Of a DNA stretch of 7,655 nucleotides, positions 6,285-7,655 are shown piece by piece. The DNA lies in the NCBI GenBank assembly GCA_002413145.1, contig DHWK01000102.1:1-7655 (forward strand). The letters are read 5' to 3'. The DNA is from a bacterium UBP12_UBA5184 (GTDB taxonomy: Bacteria > Vulcanimicrobiota > Vulcanimicrobiia > Vulcanimicrobiales > Vulcanimicrobiaceae). The translations under genes were made by a program, and so were the position numbers. The notes below the pieces were generated by a model. The model searched no databases. It saw nothing but the letters and a program-made list of their open reading frames with translations, and was not told where the DNA came from. Each line of letters starts with the position of its first letter. Within the stretch, counting starts at the first letter, position 1.

Positions 6285-7274
6285 CTGCTAATCGCCGTCA
6301 CGCGAGGCGCGGCAGTCGAATCGGTTCACGCGGTTGCGGCCTGCGCGGTCGACGCGCGCGGCCGCGAGCTGCTCGTGCTCGGCGATGTCGACAAGCCCGT
6401 TTTTTTGCGCTCCTCGGCGAAGCCGTTCATCGGCGCGGCGATCGTCGCCTCGGGTGCGGCGGCGCGCTACGAGTTCGACGACCGGGAACTCGCCGTCATC
6501 TGCGCTTCACACAACGGCGAACGATTTCACGTCGAGACGGTGCGCGGCATCTTGCAGAAGATCGGACTGGACGAAGTGGATCTGCGCTGCGGCGCGCATC
6601 CGCCCGCCTACGAACCCGCGGCGGCCGAACTGGCCGCGAGCGGACGGGCGCCGACGGCAATCCACAACAATTGCTCCGGCAAACACGCCGGAATCCTCGC
6701 GATGTGCCGGCACCTCGGCGTCGATCACGCGACCTATTTGGAGAGCGCCAATCCGGCGATGCGCCGCATCCTCGATTTCTGCGCGCGCGCGAGCGGCGAC
6801 GACGCCGCGAGCTGGCCGCAGGGCATCGACGGCTGCGGGATCCCCGCGTACGCGATCCCGCTGCGTCGTGCGGCGCTGGCCTTCGCACGTCTCGCGACCC
6901 TTGAGGGCCTCGCGCCCGGCGACGCTGCGGCATTCGAGCGCATCCGTCGCGCGATGGCCGCGCAGCCGGCCTATGTCGGCGGGACGGGACGCTTCGACTC
7001 GGCGCTCATCGCCGCGACGCGCGGTCGGATCGTATGTAAGGCCGGCGCCGAAGGCGTCCACGGTGACGCGCTCGTGCGCGAGGGCGTTGGGCTCGCGCTG
7101 AAAGTCGTCGACGGCAACCGGCGTGCAACCCCGCCCGCCGCGGTTGCCTTATTGGAAGGACTGCACGCGCTCGAGCCGGACGAACTCGCGGCGCTCGCAC
7201 CTTTCGCGCGAACGGACGTTCGGAACGTGGCGGGGCGAGTGGTCGGATCGATTGGCCGAGTCCGCGCTCCCTAA
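6285..7274 (+). CDS. L-asparaginase II family protein (class 3, Rhizobium etli ReAV type)
   Basis: Probably hydrolyses L-asparagine to aspartate and ammonia in the cytoplasm; no signal peptide is seen. From CTG 6285 the product is 329 residues. The N-terminus VTRGAAVESVH is the family's conserved opening, so coding must begin well before the first GTG (6375). As remembered for ReAV, the active site uses two Ser-Lys pairs and a zinc site of two Cys and one Lys. The matching residues here are S43 and K46 (RSSAKPF), S75 (CASHNGE), C130 and K133 (NNCSGKHAG), C184 (DGCGIP) and K252 (CKAGAEG). The first six sit at a constant offset of 5 from ReAV numbering, so nothing is missing from the core. There is no ATG, GTG or TTG in frame between the upstream stop (6261-6263) and GTG 6375. 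CTG 6285 has a well-spaced GGAG. The alternative is a one-base deletion after ATG 6280. The start is one base after the M16 stop, so the two genes are likely co-transcribed and perhaps translationally coupled. Confidence 0.93.
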   Translation: MLIAVTRGAAVESVHAVAACAVDARGRELLVLGDVDKPVFLRSSAKPFIGAAIVASGAAARYEFDDRELAVICASHNGERFHVETVRGILQKIGLDEVDLRCGAHPPAYEPAAAELAASGRAPTAIHNNCSGKHAGILAMCRHLGVDHATYLESANPAMRRILDFCARASGDDAASWPQGIDGCGIPAYAIPLRRAALAFARLATLEGLAPGDAAAFERIRRAMAAQPAYVGGTGRFDSALIAATRGRIVCKAGAEGVHGDALVREGVGLALKVVDGNRRATPPAAVALLEGLHALEPDELAALAPFARTDVRNVAGRVVGSIGRVRAP

Positions 7275-7298
7275 GCTTCGCGAGCTCAAGATAAAACC

Positions 7299-7655
7299 GT
7301 GATCGATTTCTTCTTACGCCGTCCGATTTTCGCCGCCGTCTGCTCGATCATCATCGTCATCGCCGGCCTTATTTGTATCCCGATTTTGCCGGTCGCACAG
7401 TTTCCGAAGGTCGCGCCGCCGGTCGTAACGGTCCGCGCTTCGTACCTCGGCGCCAGTGCCCAGACGGTCGAAGATTCGGTCACGATCCCGCTCGAAGAGG
7501 CCATCAACGGCGTCCAAGGGCTGCGCTACATGTCGTCCCAGTCGAGCAACGACGGCTCGAGCACGATCACGGTGACGTTCAACCTCGAACGTGCGCTCGA
7601 CGCGGCGACCAACGACGTCCAAAACGCGGTGCAGACGGCGATCGCGCGCTTGCCG
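7299..7655 (+). CDS. RND multidrug efflux transporter, inner-membrane subunit (AcrB/MexB-like, HAE1 family), 3' partial
   Basis: The first 119 codons of a protein that normally has about 1,030-1,070; the rest lies beyond the window. From GTG 7299 it reads MIDFFLRRPIFAAV, the family's N-terminal signature before transmembrane helix 1 (about residues 10-28). It continues with LPVAQFPKVAPP, the YLGASAQTVED segment (usually YPGA), PLEEAINGVQGLRYMSS and the start of the porter domain, ending in VQTAIARLP. These trimeric proton-driven pumps export drugs, detergents or lipids together with a periplasmic adaptor and an outer-membrane channel, which implies a diderm cell. GTG is the only fitting start; upstream there is just a weak purine stretch (AAGATAAAA). 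It begins 24 bases after the asparaginase stop, with no terminator between, so read-through from the upstream genes is possible. No adaptor gene is upstream, unlike typical acrAB-order operons; it may lie downstream or elsewhere. Confidence 0.95.
   Translation, partial: MIDFFLRRPIFAAVCSIIIVIAGLICIPILPVAQFPKVAPPVVTVRASYLGASAQTVEDSVTIPLEEAINGVQGLRYMSSQSSNDGSSTITVTFNLERALDAATNDVQNAVQTAIARLP

Noticed and set aside
7275..7298. Terminator between the asparaginase and RND genes
   Set aside because: The short AGCT repeats there make no stable GC-rich stem and there is no T run.
1..7655. CRISPR array, tRNA/rRNA, insertion sequence, phage or toxin-antitoxin genes
   Set aside because: I saw no regularly spaced repeats, no tRNA-like cloverleaf and no transposase or integrase motifs; nearly all the window is accounted for by six protein genes.

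Overview
The window looks like the end of a bacterial, probably metagenome-derived, contig of high-GC DNA. Line-by-line sampling gives about 65-70% GC in the plus-strand genes and about 55-62% in the central minus-strand genes. The first 19 bases are not genomic: they equal the Tn5/Nextera mosaic-end sequence left over from library preparation. The taxon cannot be fixed from the sequence. The mix of GTG/CTG starts, high GC, a PASTA kinase and an outer-membrane-type RND pump would fit a deep-branching diderm phylum such as Eremiobacterota/Vulcanimicrobiota, but this is a weak guess.

Layout, left to right. Bases 1-19 are adapter. Bases 20-890 (+) are cysK (O-acetylserine sulfhydrylase) without its N-terminus. 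It converges, across a 12-base gap, with a PASTA-domain serine/threonine kinase (903-2486, -). The 130 bases behind the kinase start hold a good intrinsic terminator that ends the next minus-strand gene, plus two small repeat motifs. That gene (2617-3417, -) encodes a secreted protein of unknown function with a charged coiled coil followed by two small beta-rich modules. A 190-base divergent intergenic region follows. Then comes a plus-strand run: a secreted single-chain M16 zinc peptidase (3608-6283), an L-asparaginase II of the Rhizobium etli type (6285-7274), and the first 119 codons of an RND (AcrB/MexB-like) efflux transporter (7299 to the window edge).

The three plus-strand genes are packed tightly (junctions of 1 and 24 bases) and may be one transcript, though their functions do not make an obvious pathway: an exported peptidase, an asparagine-hydrolysing enzyme and an efflux pump. 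The two minus-strand genes share a strand but are separated by a terminator, so they look like separate units.

No convincing new multi-gene system is visible. The points most worth checking are the start of the asparaginase gene (an ATGA overlap that stops at once, with a well-placed Shine-Dalgarno for an in-frame CTG), the unrecognised secreted coiled-coil protein, and the adapter at the contig end.
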